Shown here: in pieces, positions 51,444 to 61,083 of the stretch
How positions within the stretch are numbered: position 1 is the first letter of the stretch
Layout of the letters: the number at the start of each line of letters is the position of its first letter
Origin: Bog-159 sp049511415
Lineage (GTDB): Bacteria > Acidobacteriota > Terriglobia > Bryobacterales > Bryobacteraceae
Reading direction: 5' to 3'
Length of the DNA: 64,000 nt
Assembly (NCBI GenBank): GCA_049511415.1
Contig: JBEKYC010000033.1
Coordinates: forward strand, 1-64,000
Program-made: the position numbers and the translations under genes
Notes under the pieces: generated by a model
Database searches by the model: none
Seen by the model: only the letters and a program-made list of their open reading frames with translations
What the model was told of the DNA's origin: nothing

Positions 51444-53779
51444 AGCGCACCGCCAAGTGGTCCGCAATCACCGCCGCGATGCTGATTGTGATCGGCATGA
51501 TTGCGCCGTATCTTAGCGGCAACCGGTTCGCCCCGCGGATTCGCGCCGCGCTCGAAGGCGCATTGGGCCGCAAGGTGGAAATCGGCGCGGTACACTTCAG
51601 CCTCTTTACCGGGCCGGGCTTCTCGGTGGATAATGTCGTGATACACGAGAGTCCCGACATCGGCATTGAGCCGATTGCTTATGTGGGTACGCTGGCCGCC
51701 GTGCCCCGGGTCACATCCATTTTCGGCGGACGGCTGGAATTCGCATCCATTCGGCTCGATGATGCCAGTATCAATGTCGCCAAGACCGGCGCGCCATCCG
51801 AGCCGGGACGGTGGAATTTCGAGCCACTCTTGAATCGCACGGTGATGCGCGCCATTCCGGAGTTGCACGTGCGCAGCGGCCGTATTAACTTCAAGTTCGG
51901 AGATACCAAGTCAGTCTTTTATTTGACGAATACCGACCTGGACATTGCGCCACCGTCTCGCGGGTCGGCGGTTTGGAACATTCAGTTTTCGGGAGAGCCG
52001 GCCCGCACGGATAAACCCGCGCATGGGCTGGGTGTGCTGCTGGCGCGCGGCGGCTGGACCCAAACCGGCCCCGGGCGTCTGGATCTTGACGTGCGGCTGG
52101 AAAAGAGCCCCATGAGCGAGATGGTGGAGCTGTTGCAAGGCTCGGATGCCGGCATTCACGGCAATGTCTCGTCCCACATGCGTTTCAGCGGGCCACTCGA
52201 CGACATACGCTTCGGCGGGAACCTGGAAGTCGCGGACGTCCATCGTTGGGATCAGATGCCTCCATATGCCCAGCGCTGGCCGTTGCGCTTGGCGGGCCGG
52301 TTGAATATCCCGGCGCAGACCATCGAGGTGGACTCCAGCACTGCAGGTGGGCAGACGTTGCCGCTGGCGATCCGCTTTCGTTGCGCGGGCTATCTCTCGC
52401 AACCGCATTGGGGAGTCTCGCTCAATTGGAATCAATTCCCCGCCGGCTCCGTGTTGGATCTGATTCGCCATATGGGCGGGGCTGTGCCGCCCAATCTGAC
52501 GGTTGCAGGATCGCTCGATGGTGTATTGGGGTATTCGGGGCAGGGAAGCCTGCAAGGGCAGCTCGCCCTGCACGACGCTTCCATCGCCATGCCCAACTCA
52601 TCGCCCGTGCGTTTCGCGAATGCGCAACTGGTCTTCGACCGGGGTCATGCCCGCCTGTCGCCCACGCAAGCGCTCACTGCCCAGAATGAAACCGCGCAAC
52701 TGGAGGCGGATTACGATTGGGCGGCGCAGTCGCTCGACGTGGTTCTTTCGACCGAATCGATGCGCCTCGAGTCGCTGCGTTCGCAAGCCGCGCTGGCCGC
52801 GATTCCCTGGTTGGAGCAGGTTTCGAGTGGCGCATGGAATGGGCAGTTGCATTATCAGGTCACCTCCGCTACGGCGAAGGGCGGCTGGTCCGGTAGCTTC
52901 GATCTGCGTGATGCCAGGTTTCCCGTGCCCGGCCTGACCGATCCGGTCACCGTGAAATCGGCGTCCGTGCACCTCGATGGGATGCATGTAGTCCTGGAAC
53001 GTCTGCAAGGCGAAGCGGGTAAGATCGCCTTCGATGGCGAATACCGATACGAACCGCAACTGGCACGCCCGCATCGATTGCACCTGCGTATTTCACAAGC
53101 GGATGCCACGGAGATCGAGCGGCTCTTGCTGCCGTCTCTGGATCGCAGCCGCGGACTGCTGGCGCGCGCACTCAGTCTGGGTCGTCCCTCGCTACCCGAC
53201 TGGCTCTCCAGCCGTCGCCTGGATGGCACTCTCCAAATCGGATCCCTGAATCTGGCCGACGCCGAGGTGCGCGACCTGCAGACCCATCTGGTGTGGGATG
53301 GCGCTAAAGCGGAGTTCGAAGATGTGCACGCGCGCCTCGACGGTGGGCGCGTAACCGCAAGGCTCGCCGTCAATATGCGGGGCAGCCGTCCCGCTTACCG
53401 GCTGCAGGCGAGCGTCAAGGGCGCCGATTGGAAGTCCGGCAAAATCGATACGGAAACGGTGCTCGAAAGCAGCGGCAGCGGTCTGGATTTGCTGTCGAGA
53501 TTGCATGCCAGCGGTACTTTCTCGGCCCGCGGCGTGGAGATGGAGGCGCTGCCCGACCTCGAGAGCGTCGGGGGCGCTTACGATTTCGTATGGACGAAGG
53601 CCCAGCCCGCATGGCGGTTCACCGGCCTGCAGTTAGTTTCCGGCGATGACACTTATACGGGTCAAGGGGCTACCCAGGCCGACGGCCGGTTGCTGATTCA
53701 ACTCACCAGTGGGAGCAAGGAAATGCACATGCGCGGCACACTGGCGGAACTCCGCCTGGACCAGACCGAGGTGCGCTAG
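51440..53779 (+). CDS. AsmA-family envelope protein
   Basis: 779 residues. One N-terminal membrane helix (AITAAMLIVIGMIAPYLSG), then the AsmA pattern RIRAALEGALGRKVEIGAVHFSLFTGPGFSVDNVVIHE, followed by a long repetitive beta structure (e.g. LRLAGRLNIPAQTIEVDSST, LQGQLALHDASIAMP) as in AsmA/TamB-like bridge proteins that move phospholipid between membranes. Translationally coupled to mocA though unrelated in function. Convergent with the HIT gene, sharing the CTAG stop tetramer. Confidence 0.85.
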   Translation: MKRTAKWSAITAAMLIVIGMIAPYLSGNRFAPRIRAALEGALGRKVEIGAVHFSLFTGPGFSVDNVVIHESPDIGIEPIAYVGTLAAVPRVTSIFGGRLEFASIRLDDASINVAKTGAPSEPGRWNFEPLLNRTVMRAIPELHVRSGRINFKFGDTKSVFYLTNTDLDIAPPSRGSAVWNIQFSGEPARTDKPAHGLGVLLARGGWTQTGPGRLDLDVRLEKSPMSEMVELLQGSDAGIHGNVSSHMRFSGPLDDIRFGGNLEVADVHRWDQMPPYAQRWPLRLAGRLNIPAQTIEVDSSTAGGQTLPLAIRFRCAGYLSQPHWGVSLNWNQFPAGSVLDLIRHMGGAVPPNLTVAGSLDGVLGYSGQGSLQGQLALHDASIAMPNSSPVRFANAQLVFDRGHARLSPTQALTAQNETAQLEADYDWAAQSLDVVLSTESMRLESLRSQAALAAIPWLEQVSSGAWNGQLHYQVTSATAKGGWSGSFDLRDARFPVPGLTDPVTVKSASVHLDGMHVVLERLQGEAGKIAFDGEYRYEPQLARPHRLHLRISQADATEIERLLLPSLDRSRGLLARALSLGRPSLPDWLSSRRLDGTLQIGSLNLADAEVRDLQTHLVWDGAKAEFEDVHARLDGGRVTARLAVNMRGSRPAYRLQASVKGADWKSGKIDTETVLESSGSGLDLLSRLHASGTFSARGVEMEALPDLESVGGAYDFVWTKAQPAWRFTGLQLVSGDDTYTGQGATQADGRLLIQLTSGSKEMHMRGTLAELRLDQTEVR

Positions 53780-54261
53780 CCCGGCTGCCAGGCCCCTGTA
53801 AGCTTCGCATAGGTTGTGGCCAAGTCCTCCGGCAGCACGCGCGTTTCGCCTACCGAGGTCATGAAATTGGCATCCGCCACCCAGCGCGGTAGAACGTGCA
53901 TGTGAATATGTCCCGCCACTCCGGCGCCGGCGGCCTTGCCAACGTTGATCCCCAAGTTCAGGCCGTCCGGTCTGTAGTTGGCTCGCAGCAGCGTCTCCGC
54001 TCGCCGCGCCAGCAGCATCATCTCGGTCAGTGTATCGTCCGCGATCTGCTCCAGCGTGGGCTTGTGCTCGTAGGGCACAACCATCAGATGTCCCGAGGTG
54101 TATGGGAACCGGTTGAGGATCACGAAATTGAGGCGTCCGCGATGCACGATATAGTTTTCGGCGTCGCGTTGCTCTGCCGGCAGCGCACAAAAAATGCAGT
54201 CTACCGCCGCTTCCGCCGTGGTCACATACTGATACCGCCACGGGCTCCAAAGATGATCCAT
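53776..54261 (-). CDS. HIT-family nucleotide hydrolase/phosphorylase
   Basis: 161 residues. Starts MDHLWSPWRYQYV, with CIFCALPAEQRDAENYIVHRG (CxxC part of a zinc site) and the histidine triad GHIHMHVLPRW. The WSPWR start and length match AP4A-phosphorylase-like HIT proteins of Actinobacteria and Acidobacteriota. Hydrolyses or phosphorolyses dinucleoside polyphosphates or AMP-conjugates. Seven bp downstream of the IHF/HU gene, on the same strand. Confidence 0.92.
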   Translation of the reverse strand: MDHLWSPWRYQYVTTAEAAVDCIFCALPAEQRDAENYIVHRGRLNFVILNRFPYTSGHLMVVPYEHKPTLEQIADDTLTEMMLLARRAETLLRANYRPDGLNLGINVGKAAGAGVAGHIHMHVLPRWVADANFMTSVGETRVLPEDLATTYAKLTGAWQPG

Positions 54262-54268
54262 ACCGCCG

Positions 54269-54595
54269 CTAAAGCGATTGGGCTGGATCGCCGGCGGGAG
54301 GGCCGGAGGCCGGAGACGCGGAGTTGTTGACCACGTCTTTCAGTTCCTTGCTCGGCTTAAAGTACGGAATTTTTTTAGCGGGCACCTCGACGCGCGCCCC
54401 GGTTTTCGGATTGCGCCCGATGCGCGGCTGGCGCTGGCGGGTACGAAAGCTACCGAAGCCACGAATCTCAATCTTGTCGCCGGTGCGCAACGAACGCACG
54501 ATGCTGTCGAAAATCGCCTCCACGATGACCTCGGACTCTTTCCGTGTCATCTCGACCACCCGCGAGACTTCTTCAATCAGATCGGCCTTGGTCAT
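54269..54595 (-). CDS. HU/IHF-family DNA-binding protein
   Basis: 108 residues from ATG 54595, with AAGGAG about 10 nt upstream. MTKADLIEEVSRVVEMTRKE, GDKIEIRGFGSFRTRQRQPR and the intercalating arm tip RNPKTGARVEVPAKKIPYFK are diagnostic. An IHF-beta/HimD-like bacterial chromatin protein that bends DNA. The 18-residue Ser/Pro tail is outside the family core. Lies between rpsA and the HIT gene; rpsA-ihf neighbourhood is conserved in many bacteria (rpsA-himD). Confidence 0.93.
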   Translation of the reverse strand: MTKADLIEEVSRVVEMTRKESEVIVEAIFDSIVRSLRTGDKIEIRGFGSFRTRQRQPRIGRNPKTGARVEVPAKKIPYFKPSKELKDVVNNSASPASGPPAGDPAQSL

Positions 54596-54665
54596 GTACT
54601 CTTCATCTCCTTGTAGATTCAAGCCGTTACAGCAGTATCGCGTGAACGGACGATTTTTGCAAGCA

Positions 54666-56387
54666 CTACTCCCGGTTCCGGTGCTTCAAGCTCAGAGCTT
54701 CTTCGATCGTAGCCGCCCCGGCAGCCGCCTGCCTCTGGTAATCCGCCAAGCGGCCTTTTTCCTCGTCGTGGGTTACCGCTTTCAAGCTTAGCCCGATTTT
54801 CTTCTCGGCCTCGCTCATTTTAATGACCTTGAAATCGTATTCCTGGCCCACGGCCATGGGTGCATCGGCCGCGCGCCGTGCGGAGAGGCCGGGCACTTCC
54901 GAAAAATGGCAAAGCCCTTCTACTCCTTCGGCCAGTTCCACGAAAGCACCAAATCCGGCCAGGCGCGACACCCGCCCGCGCACGATATCGCCGGGTTGAT
55001 GGCTCTGGAAAAAGGTCTCCCAGGCATCCGGCTGTAGCTGTTTGATGCCTAATGACAAGCGGTGCCCTTTCGCGTCGATGCTCAAGATCACGGCCTGTAC
55101 CAGTTGCCCCTTCTTCAAGACTTCCGAAGGGTGCTTGACCCGCTTCGTCCAGGATAGATCGGACACGTGCACCAAGCCGTCGATACCTTCTTCGATTTCG
55201 ATGAAGGCGCCGAATTCGGTCATGTTGCGCACGCGGCCTTCCACGACGGAACCGATACTATAACGGCTGTCGATGGTCGTCCAGGGATTCGGCTCGAGTT
55301 GCTTGAGACCCAGCGAAATACGCCGTTCCGCCGGATGAACTTCCAGAACCACCGCCTCCACCTGATCCGCCGGCCGGACCACCTTTGACGGATGCTTCAT
55401 CCGCCGCGACCATGTCATTTCGGTAATGTGGATCAATCCTTCGACACCGGGTTCCAATTCGACGAACGCACCATAATCGGTAACATTCACCACATGGCCC
55501 ATTACCCGGCTGTTTACCGGATAACGTTCCGCGACCGTCTCCCAGGGATCGGGCGCCATTTGCCGCAATCCTAGCGATATGCGTTCCTTGGCGCGATCGA
55601 ATTTCAGAACCTTGGCCGTAATCGTGTCGCCGGCATGCACGATCTCCGACGGATGGCCCACCCGTCCGTACGACATATCGGTGACATGCAAAAGTCCATC
55701 GAGTCCGCCCAGATCCACGAAAGCACCGTACTCAGTCAGGTTCTTGACCACACCCGTGACGATGGCGCCTTCTTGCAATTGCTCCAGCGTGGCGGTCTTG
55801 CGCTGATTGACTTCCTGTTCGACCGCCAGTTTACGCGAGACCACCACATTGCCGCGGCGCCGGTTTACCTTGATAATCTTAACCGGAACGTCCTGTCCAA
55901 TATAAGAATCCAGATTATGGACGGGCCGCGGATCGGCCTGCGATCCCGGCATGAACGCCCGGATACCCACGTCTACCGAAAGGCCGCCTTTGACCCTTCC
56001 CAGAACGCGCCCCAGGATCACCGAACCATCCGCGAACGCCTTCTCCAGGTTGCTCCACACGCGGATGCGCGCCGCTTTGGCGTGGGATAGAAGGACGTAC
56101 CCCTCTTGCGGTTCGCCGTGATCGATCATCACATCGACCACGTCTCCGGGCTGAACCGTGATTTCGCCCTGCGGACTGAGAAACTGCTCGATCGGAACCA
56201 GCCCCTCGGATTTGTAACCGACATCGACGATCACATCTTTGGCGGTAATCTTCAGGATCGTGCCCTGCAGAACCTCGCCTTCGGCGGGAGCCGCTAGATG
56301 CGTATATTCGTCCAGCAGGGTTTCATAGCTCTCACCGTCGGGTTGGACCAACTCGTCCACTTGACCTTGATTTTGATCGACGGCCAT
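54666..56387 (-). CDS. rpsA: 30S ribosomal protein S1
   Basis: 573 residues from ATG 56387, chosen because GGAGG lies 8 nt upstream; the ATG at 56411 lacks one. Six S1 (OB-fold) domains in tandem: about 45-110, 125-195, 210-280, 295-367, 380-452 and 467-540, with repeats such as VTGVVKNLTEYGAFVDLGGL, VMGHVVNVTDYGAFVELEPG and VEGRVRNMTEFGAFIEIEEG. Binds mRNA on the small subunit during initiation. Six domains is the usual count for Gram-negative-type S1. Confidence 0.95.
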   Translation of the reverse strand: MAVDQNQGQVDELVQPDGESYETLLDEYTHLAAPAEGEVLQGTILKITAKDVIVDVGYKSEGLVPIEQFLSPQGEITVQPGDVVDVMIDHGEPQEGYVLLSHAKAARIRVWSNLEKAFADGSVILGRVLGRVKGGLSVDVGIRAFMPGSQADPRPVHNLDSYIGQDVPVKIIKVNRRRGNVVVSRKLAVEQEVNQRKTATLEQLQEGAIVTGVVKNLTEYGAFVDLGGLDGLLHVTDMSYGRVGHPSEIVHAGDTITAKVLKFDRAKERISLGLRQMAPDPWETVAERYPVNSRVMGHVVNVTDYGAFVELEPGVEGLIHITEMTWSRRMKHPSKVVRPADQVEAVVLEVHPAERRISLGLKQLEPNPWTTIDSRYSIGSVVEGRVRNMTEFGAFIEIEEGIDGLVHVSDLSWTKRVKHPSEVLKKGQLVQAVILSIDAKGHRLSLGIKQLQPDAWETFFQSHQPGDIVRGRVSRLAGFGAFVELAEGVEGLCHFSEVPGLSARRAADAPMAVGQEYDFKVIKMSEAEKKIGLSLKAVTHDEEKGRLADYQRQAAAGAATIEEALSLKHRNRE

Positions 56388-56544
56388 TTGAAACGCCTCC
56401 GCGGGCTGCATCAGATCATTGCCGGGGGTTTACAGCGTAAAAGAAACGACAACAAGCGAGGAAATGCTGCGATCTCCAAAGGTTTCAGGAATTGGCATCG
56501 AAACCGGTCCGCCTGATTCACCAGCAAAGCACTGACAGATCAGT

Positions 56545-56573
56545 ATGTTAGCAAATTTGTAGCGAGAAGTCAC
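56545..56573 (-). promoter_or_regulatory. putative rpsA promoter
   Basis: Minus strand GTGACT (56573-56568), 17-bp spacer, TAACAT (56550-56545), four of six in each box. It would give a leader of about 150 nt, long enough for S1 autoregulation. Weak but the best placed candidate. Confidence 0.35.
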
Positions 56574-56726
56574 GCGGGCCGGATGGGGCCGTGGTGGATT
56601 TGGAAAAGTACGTGCTGATTCACGCATTTAGCGCTAATTGGAGCGCGCGCTTATGACGAAGACAGGGAGGCGGTTTTGCCGCGTCGCAACCGGTGCGTGT
56701 GTATTAAGCTGGCAGAGAGAGGATTT

Positions 56727-58316
56727 ATGATTGTTCCTTTGACGCCGGTGCGCTGCCTGTACCGCGGCGTTGACTTGTACGGCACGAAAATTGGCGTGGT
56801 GTCCGGCGCCGCCCGGTACACCTATGACCAATTCGGTGAGCGCTCGGAGCGGCTGGCCGCCGGTCTGATCGGCGAAGGCCTGTATGCCGGCGACCGGGTA
56901 GCTTATCTAAGCTTTAATAACAACGCTTTGCTCGAAGGCTACTACGGCGTGATTTTGGCGCGTGGCGTGGTCATGCCTTTAAACGTCCGGTTGACTCCCC
57001 CCGAGTTGGTCGCCATACTGAACCATTCGGAAGCCCGCGTTTTGATCTTCGAAAACGACTTTGTCCCGCTGGTGGAGCACATTCGCAAATGCTGCCCAGG
57101 TATCCAGAGATACGTCACGGTCGATGAGGCAAGTCCGGTGGCGGACTTGACCTACGACGACCTGCTGGCACGCGGCCGCCTGGACCGCCCCGACTTATTC
57201 TCCTTCGACGAAAATGCGATAGCGGAGTTGTTCTATACCAGTGGGAGCACCGGCACCCCCAAGGGTGTAATGCTGGCACACCGTACGTTGTATCTGCATG
57301 CCCTCGCGGTAGCCGGCACATTCAACCACGACGACACGGCGGTCGAGTTACACACGATTCCGCTATTTCACGCCAACGGATGGGGCAGGCCGCAGGCGTC
57401 CACCATGATGGGGATCAAGCAGGTAATGGTCCGGCGATTCGAACCAACACTGGTGTTCCGGCTGATTCAGGAGGAGAAAGCCACGGCCATGTCGTTGGTG
57501 CCGACCATGGCGAATGCGCTGTTGAACGCGGCGGATCGGGATCAATTCACACTCACTTCGCTAAAGGAGATTCACGTGGGGGGCGCGGCTGCCTCTCCCG
57601 AACTGATTGCGCGCCTCGAGCAGGCTTTCCACTGTTCCGCCCTGGGCGGTTATGGTCTTACGGAGACCTGTCCGGTGGCCAGTTCCGCGCGGCCCAAGGG
57701 AACCGTGGTGTATGCCGATGAGGCGGACCGTTTGGGACATCAGGCCATGGCGGGTTGGCCCATCCCGGGCGTGGAGATTCGCGTGGTAGATGCACAGATG
57801 CAAGACGTGCCGCGCGATATGCTGACCGTGGGTGAGGTCGTCATTCGGGGGGATGGCGTAATGGATGGCTATTTCAAGGACCCGGAGGGCACCGCGGCGG
57901 TAATGACGAAGGGGTGGTTTCACTCCGGCGATATGGCCGTGTGGGACGCGGAGAATTACATCCATATCGTGGACCGCAAGAAGGATATCATCATCAGTGG
58001 CGGAGAGAATATTTCGTCACTGGAAGTGGAGAAGGCCATTTTCGCGCATCCGGCTGTCCTGGAGTGCGCGGTGGTGGCGGCTCCGGATCAAAAGTGGGGA
58101 GAGATTCCGGCCGCTTTCGTGGTTCTCAAGCCTGGCCAGGAACTGGGCGCCGATGAGCTTAGCGAGTTCCTGCAGCAGCGAATCGCGAAGTTTAAGATTC
58201 CGCGCGTCTTCGAGTTTCTGGACACGGCGCTTCCGAAGACCGGGACCGGCAAGATCGTAAAACGCGACTTGCGCGAAATGTTCTGGGCAGGCCGTGCCAA
58301 GCGCGTGCAGGGCTAG
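56727..58316 (+). CDS. long-chain acyl-CoA synthetase/AMP-binding ligase
   Basis: 529 residues from ATG 56727, with GAGAGG about 5 nt upstream. ANL-family motifs: YTSGSTGTPKGVMLAHR (P-loop), GGYGLTETCPV, GWFHSGDMAVWD and KDIIISGGENISSLEVE, and the catalytic Lys in PKTGTGKIVKRDLRE. Activates a carboxylic acid to the acyl-CoA through acyl-AMP; sequence type suits medium or long-chain fatty acids. The 339-bp upstream gap holds promoters for this gene and for rpsA. No operon partner. Confidence 0.92.
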   Translation: MIVPLTPVRCLYRGVDLYGTKIGVVSGAARYTYDQFGERSERLAAGLIGEGLYAGDRVAYLSFNNNALLEGYYGVILARGVVMPLNVRLTPPELVAILNHSEARVLIFENDFVPLVEHIRKCCPGIQRYVTVDEASPVADLTYDDLLARGRLDRPDLFSFDENAIAELFYTSGSTGTPKGVMLAHRTLYLHALAVAGTFNHDDTAVELHTIPLFHANGWGRPQASTMMGIKQVMVRRFEPTLVFRLIQEEKATAMSLVPTMANALLNAADRDQFTLTSLKEIHVGGAAASPELIARLEQAFHCSALGGYGLTETCPVASSARPKGTVVYADEADRLGHQAMAGWPIPGVEIRVVDAQMQDVPRDMLTVGEVVIRGDGVMDGYFKDPEGTAAVMTKGWFHSGDMAVWDAENYIHIVDRKKDIIISGGENISSLEVEKAIFAHPAVLECAVVAAPDQKWGEIPAAFVVLKPGQELGADELSEFLQQRIAKFKIPRVFEFLDTALPKTGTGKIVKRDLREMFWAGRAKRVQG

Positions 58317-58358
58317 GCGCGCGGCGCCGGCAACGGCAGGCGCTGCGCAGGGAATTTT

Positions 58359-59276
58359 TCAACCCAAGTAGCTAAAGATGCTTTGTGGTTTCAGCTCCGC
58401 CTGGGCTTCCATGGCGGCTTGCTCATTGGTCAGCGCGGATTGCAGGTCCAGGGATGATTGCGCCGCGTCGGCATCCTGTTCGTTGCTGAGCTGCTGCTGC
58501 AATTGCGTCAATGTGGTGGCCGCCGCATTGGAGGCGGTCGTGATATTATTCTGCGCCGCTCCGTAAAAGCTGCTTTGGTCATTCAAGTACGCCGATGCGG
58601 CTTGGATGTTGCCCAACGCCGTCTGAATGCCGGTGCTGTCGTTGGCTTGGAGGGCGGTTAGCAGCCCCGTGACGGAGGCGAATACGTTATCGGAGGCCGG
58701 GTTGCCGCCGGCGTCACGGTCATCAAAAATCTGCTGCGCGGTCAGCCCGATCGAAAAGGGTATGCCGTTGGCGTCCTCGATTTGTCCGGGCGCACCGGGA
58801 GTGATCAACTGTTGGACGCCATTGCCGGCGGCGTTCAGAGCGTAGGACGGTTGGCTGCTCTGGTCGCCGCTGAAGATGTATTGGCCGTTCACGGCCGTCT
58901 GGCTCAGGCTCACCAGTTGTTCGAGAATTCCCTGTACCTGTGGCACGGCATCCAGCCGCTGGGACGCGGTGGATGTGCCGTTGGCCGCCTCGGTGGCCAG
59001 TTGCGTGGCGGTGTCGAGCACCTGAATCGCCTGCTGGATGGCGCTGCCGGCGCTCTGGACCTGCGGCGTGACATTCGTCAGGTTCTCCTGCGTCTGCTGC
59101 ACGCCGGCGATCTGCGCGCGCAACTGCAGAATGCCGGAAATCTGATCCGGGGCGTCGGACGCCTGATTGACGCGCAGACCCGAAGAGAGCTGTTGATCGG
59201 CCGTGCTGATGCGGTTCTCAATCTGTTGCAGGCTGCTCAGAAACATTTGGGAATTAGGATTGAGACTGGGAGACAT
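58359..59276 (-). CDS. flgL: flagellar hook-associated protein 3
   Basis: 305 residues, flagellin-like ends: N-terminal FLSSLQQIENRISTADQQLS, SGLRVNQASDAPDQISGIL and C-terminal heptad-rich helix SLDLQSALTNEQAAMEAQAE. A middle beta domain contains QYIFSGDQSSQPSYALNAAG, typical of FlgL. Forms the hook-filament junction with FlgK. Last gene of the flgM-flgN-flgK-flgL unit, 14 bp after flgK. Confidence 0.93.
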   Translation of the reverse strand: MSPSLNPNSQMFLSSLQQIENRISTADQQLSSGLRVNQASDAPDQISGILQLRAQIAGVQQTQENLTNVTPQVQSAGSAIQQAIQVLDTATQLATEAANGTSTASQRLDAVPQVQGILEQLVSLSQTAVNGQYIFSGDQSSQPSYALNAAGNGVQQLITPGAPGQIEDANGIPFSIGLTAQQIFDDRDAGGNPASDNVFASVTGLLTALQANDSTGIQTALGNIQAASAYLNDQSSFYGAAQNNITTASNAAATTLTQLQQQLSNEQDADAAQSSLDLQSALTNEQAAMEAQAELKPQSIFSYLG

Positions 59277-59290
59277 ATTTGGCTGGGACC

Positions 59291-60715
59291 TCAGGAAGAT
59301 ATCATATCGATCAACGCCTGGGCCAGCGACTGCAGCGTAGTCACCAGCTTGGCGGCGGCTTCGTAGCCTTGTTGCAATTGCATGACGTTCACCGCTTCGG
59401 CGTTCAGATCCACGCCTTCCGAGGTCTGGCGCATACTTTGGGCTTGCGACAGGCTTTGCGCGGCCAGGGTCTGGTTGCTCTGGGCCTGATCCAATTGGCT
59501 GCCCACCTGCGCGGCTGCGTTGCCGTAGTATCCGGTGAAGCTGACATTGCCCAGCCCGCTCTGCGGCGCGCTGGCCAGCGCGGCTAAATCGAGCGGCACG
59601 CCGTTGGGGACATTATTGGTGTCGATCGCCGGCAGCCCGGCGGCAGTCATGGCCGGATCCACGGCCAGAGTCGCGGCCGCCGAATCCGGATGCGCGGTAT
59701 CGGTCACGAACAAGCCGCTGGCCGCTGGCACGCCCGCGGAAACCGATCCTTGACTGACAATCTGGTTCACGGTGGTGGCCAGGGTGGATGCCAATTGATT
59801 GAGCGAACCCGGCTGGGACGCGTCGCCGGTCAGGGCCGGGATGGCCGTGTTGAGCACTTGCAGTTGACCTGCCAGGGTGCCGGACGTAATCTGGCCGGTT
59901 ACATCCGCGCCGTCGGCGCCATAGACAGCCACCAGAGGCGGCGCCTGGGAGTCGATGGGCTGGGCGGTGGAGGCTGCCGCCAGACCGCTGGTCAGGGCGT
60001 ATTGCTGGGAGCCTTCCACCAGCACCTCGCCATCCGACAGAGTGACTTGCACGCTGCCGTCCGGCTGCGGTAGAACTTGAATATTCACGAGCCCCGAAAG
60101 AGTCTGCAGGGTGTTGTAGATCTGGGCGCTCAGCCCGGCGTCATCCTGGCCGCCGCGCGCCGCGGCCGCGTTTAAACCAGCCAGTTGGCCGGTCAGATCG
60201 TTGATCTGCTGGACCGTGCCGCTGACATCTTGCGTGAGCGACTGGGACACGCTCGAAACGCCCGCCGCCGTGGTGTTGAAACTCTGGGCCAGCGATGTGG
60301 CGGCATCCATCACGTTCTGTTCGGTGCTGCCATCATCCGGAGATGTGCTCCACGCCGAAACGGCGCTGAAGAAGTTGGACAGGGCCCCGGGAATGCCTTC
60401 TCCGCTGCCCGTGGGCAACGCATTCTGCAAGTCGGTCAGGGCCTCGCTCTGGGCGGCGGCCGCGCCCTGCATGCCGGACTGCTGCCAGACATCCGCCTCG
60501 GCCAGCAGGTCCCGCGAATCGGTCACCGGACCTTGCAGCACACCTCCGAATAAGCCTGCGGCGGGGTCGAAAGACGCCGCTTCCAGGTTGGCGACTTGCT
60601 TGGCGTATCCGGGCGTGGAGGCGTTATCTATGTTGTTCTGGGACACGTTGAGCGCGTACTGCAAGGCATCCAGGGTGCTTGCGGTTCCAGCCAGCGCAGC
60701 GGAGAGGCCACCCAT
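59291..60715 (-). CDS. flgK: flagellar hook-associated protein 1
   Basis: 474 residues. N-terminal STLDALQYALNVSQNNIDNASTPGYAKQV is the flagellar rod/hook signature, followed by DVWQQSGMQGAAAAQSEALT; the C-terminus NAEAVNVMQLQQGYEAAAKLVTTLQSLAQALIDMI is the matching coiled coil. First junction protein on the hook. Starts 4 bp after the FlgN-like gene, so probably cotranscribed from the sigma-28 promoter. Confidence 0.94.
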   Translation of the reverse strand: MGGLSAALAGTASTLDALQYALNVSQNNIDNASTPGYAKQVANLEAASFDPAAGLFGGVLQGPVTDSRDLLAEADVWQQSGMQGAAAAQSEALTDLQNALPTGSGEGIPGALSNFFSAVSAWSTSPDDGSTEQNVMDAATSLAQSFNTTAAGVSSVSQSLTQDVSGTVQQINDLTGQLAGLNAAAARGGQDDAGLSAQIYNTLQTLSGLVNIQVLPQPDGSVQVTLSDGEVLVEGSQQYALTSGLAAASTAQPIDSQAPPLVAVYGADGADVTGQITSGTLAGQLQVLNTAIPALTGDASQPGSLNQLASTLATTVNQIVSQGSVSAGVPAASGLFVTDTAHPDSAAATLAVDPAMTAAGLPAIDTNNVPNGVPLDLAALASAPQSGLGNVSFTGYYGNAAAQVGSQLDQAQSNQTLAAQSLSQAQSMRQTSEGVDLNAEAVNVMQLQQGYEAAAKLVTTLQSLAQALIDMISS

Positions 60716-60719
60716 AGCG

Positions 60720-61079
60720 TTATCCGAAAAACGAGATGCGGCCGCTCCCGGAGAGCGGCCGGTAAGTGCCGTCGGCGGTATACCCGCCGCCGGTTTGCAG
60801 GCGATCCAGCCAGCGCCGGCCGGAACGCGCGGCCTGCTCCAGCAGGATGCCGGCTTGACGAATGTCCACGGCGGCTGCCATTATCTGTGCGCGCAGTTGT
60901 TTGTCGGTGGCTCGCCCGGCCAGACTGTCGCGCAGCCATTCGAGGTAGCCCTGCGCCTCGCGCCATTGCGTGATGCATTCATCCAGGCAGCAGGCGCGCG
61001 GACGCGCGAGCAGAAGGCAGGCGCCGCGGATGCGCGCCTGCGCCGCATCGAGCAGCATATTTGGATTCGGGTCGGCCAT
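60720..61079 (-). CDS. FlgN-like flagellar chaperone (by position)
   Basis: 119 residues from ATG 61079. All-helical, with an arginine- and cysteine-rich middle (ARIRGACLLLARPRACCLDE) and two long amphipathic helices (LEWLRDSLAGRATDKQLRAQ, IMAAAVDIRQAGILLEQAAR). No strong family match by eye; its place between flgM and flgK and its size suit FlgN, the export chaperone of FlgK/FlgL. The longer frame to 61163 overlaps flgM. Confidence 0.6.
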   Translation of the reverse strand: MADPNPNMLLDAAQARIRGACLLLARPRACCLDECITQWREAQGYLEWLRDSLAGRATDKQLRAQIMAAAVDIRQAGILLEQAARSGRRWLDRLQTGGGYTADGTYRPLSGSGRISFFG

Positions 61080-61083
61080 GGCG

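Noticed and set aside
58317..58358. GC-rich hairpin between the acyl-CoA ligase and flgL
   Set aside because: Only a 5-bp stem with bulges can be drawn and no T-run is placed correctly, so a terminator cannot be supported.
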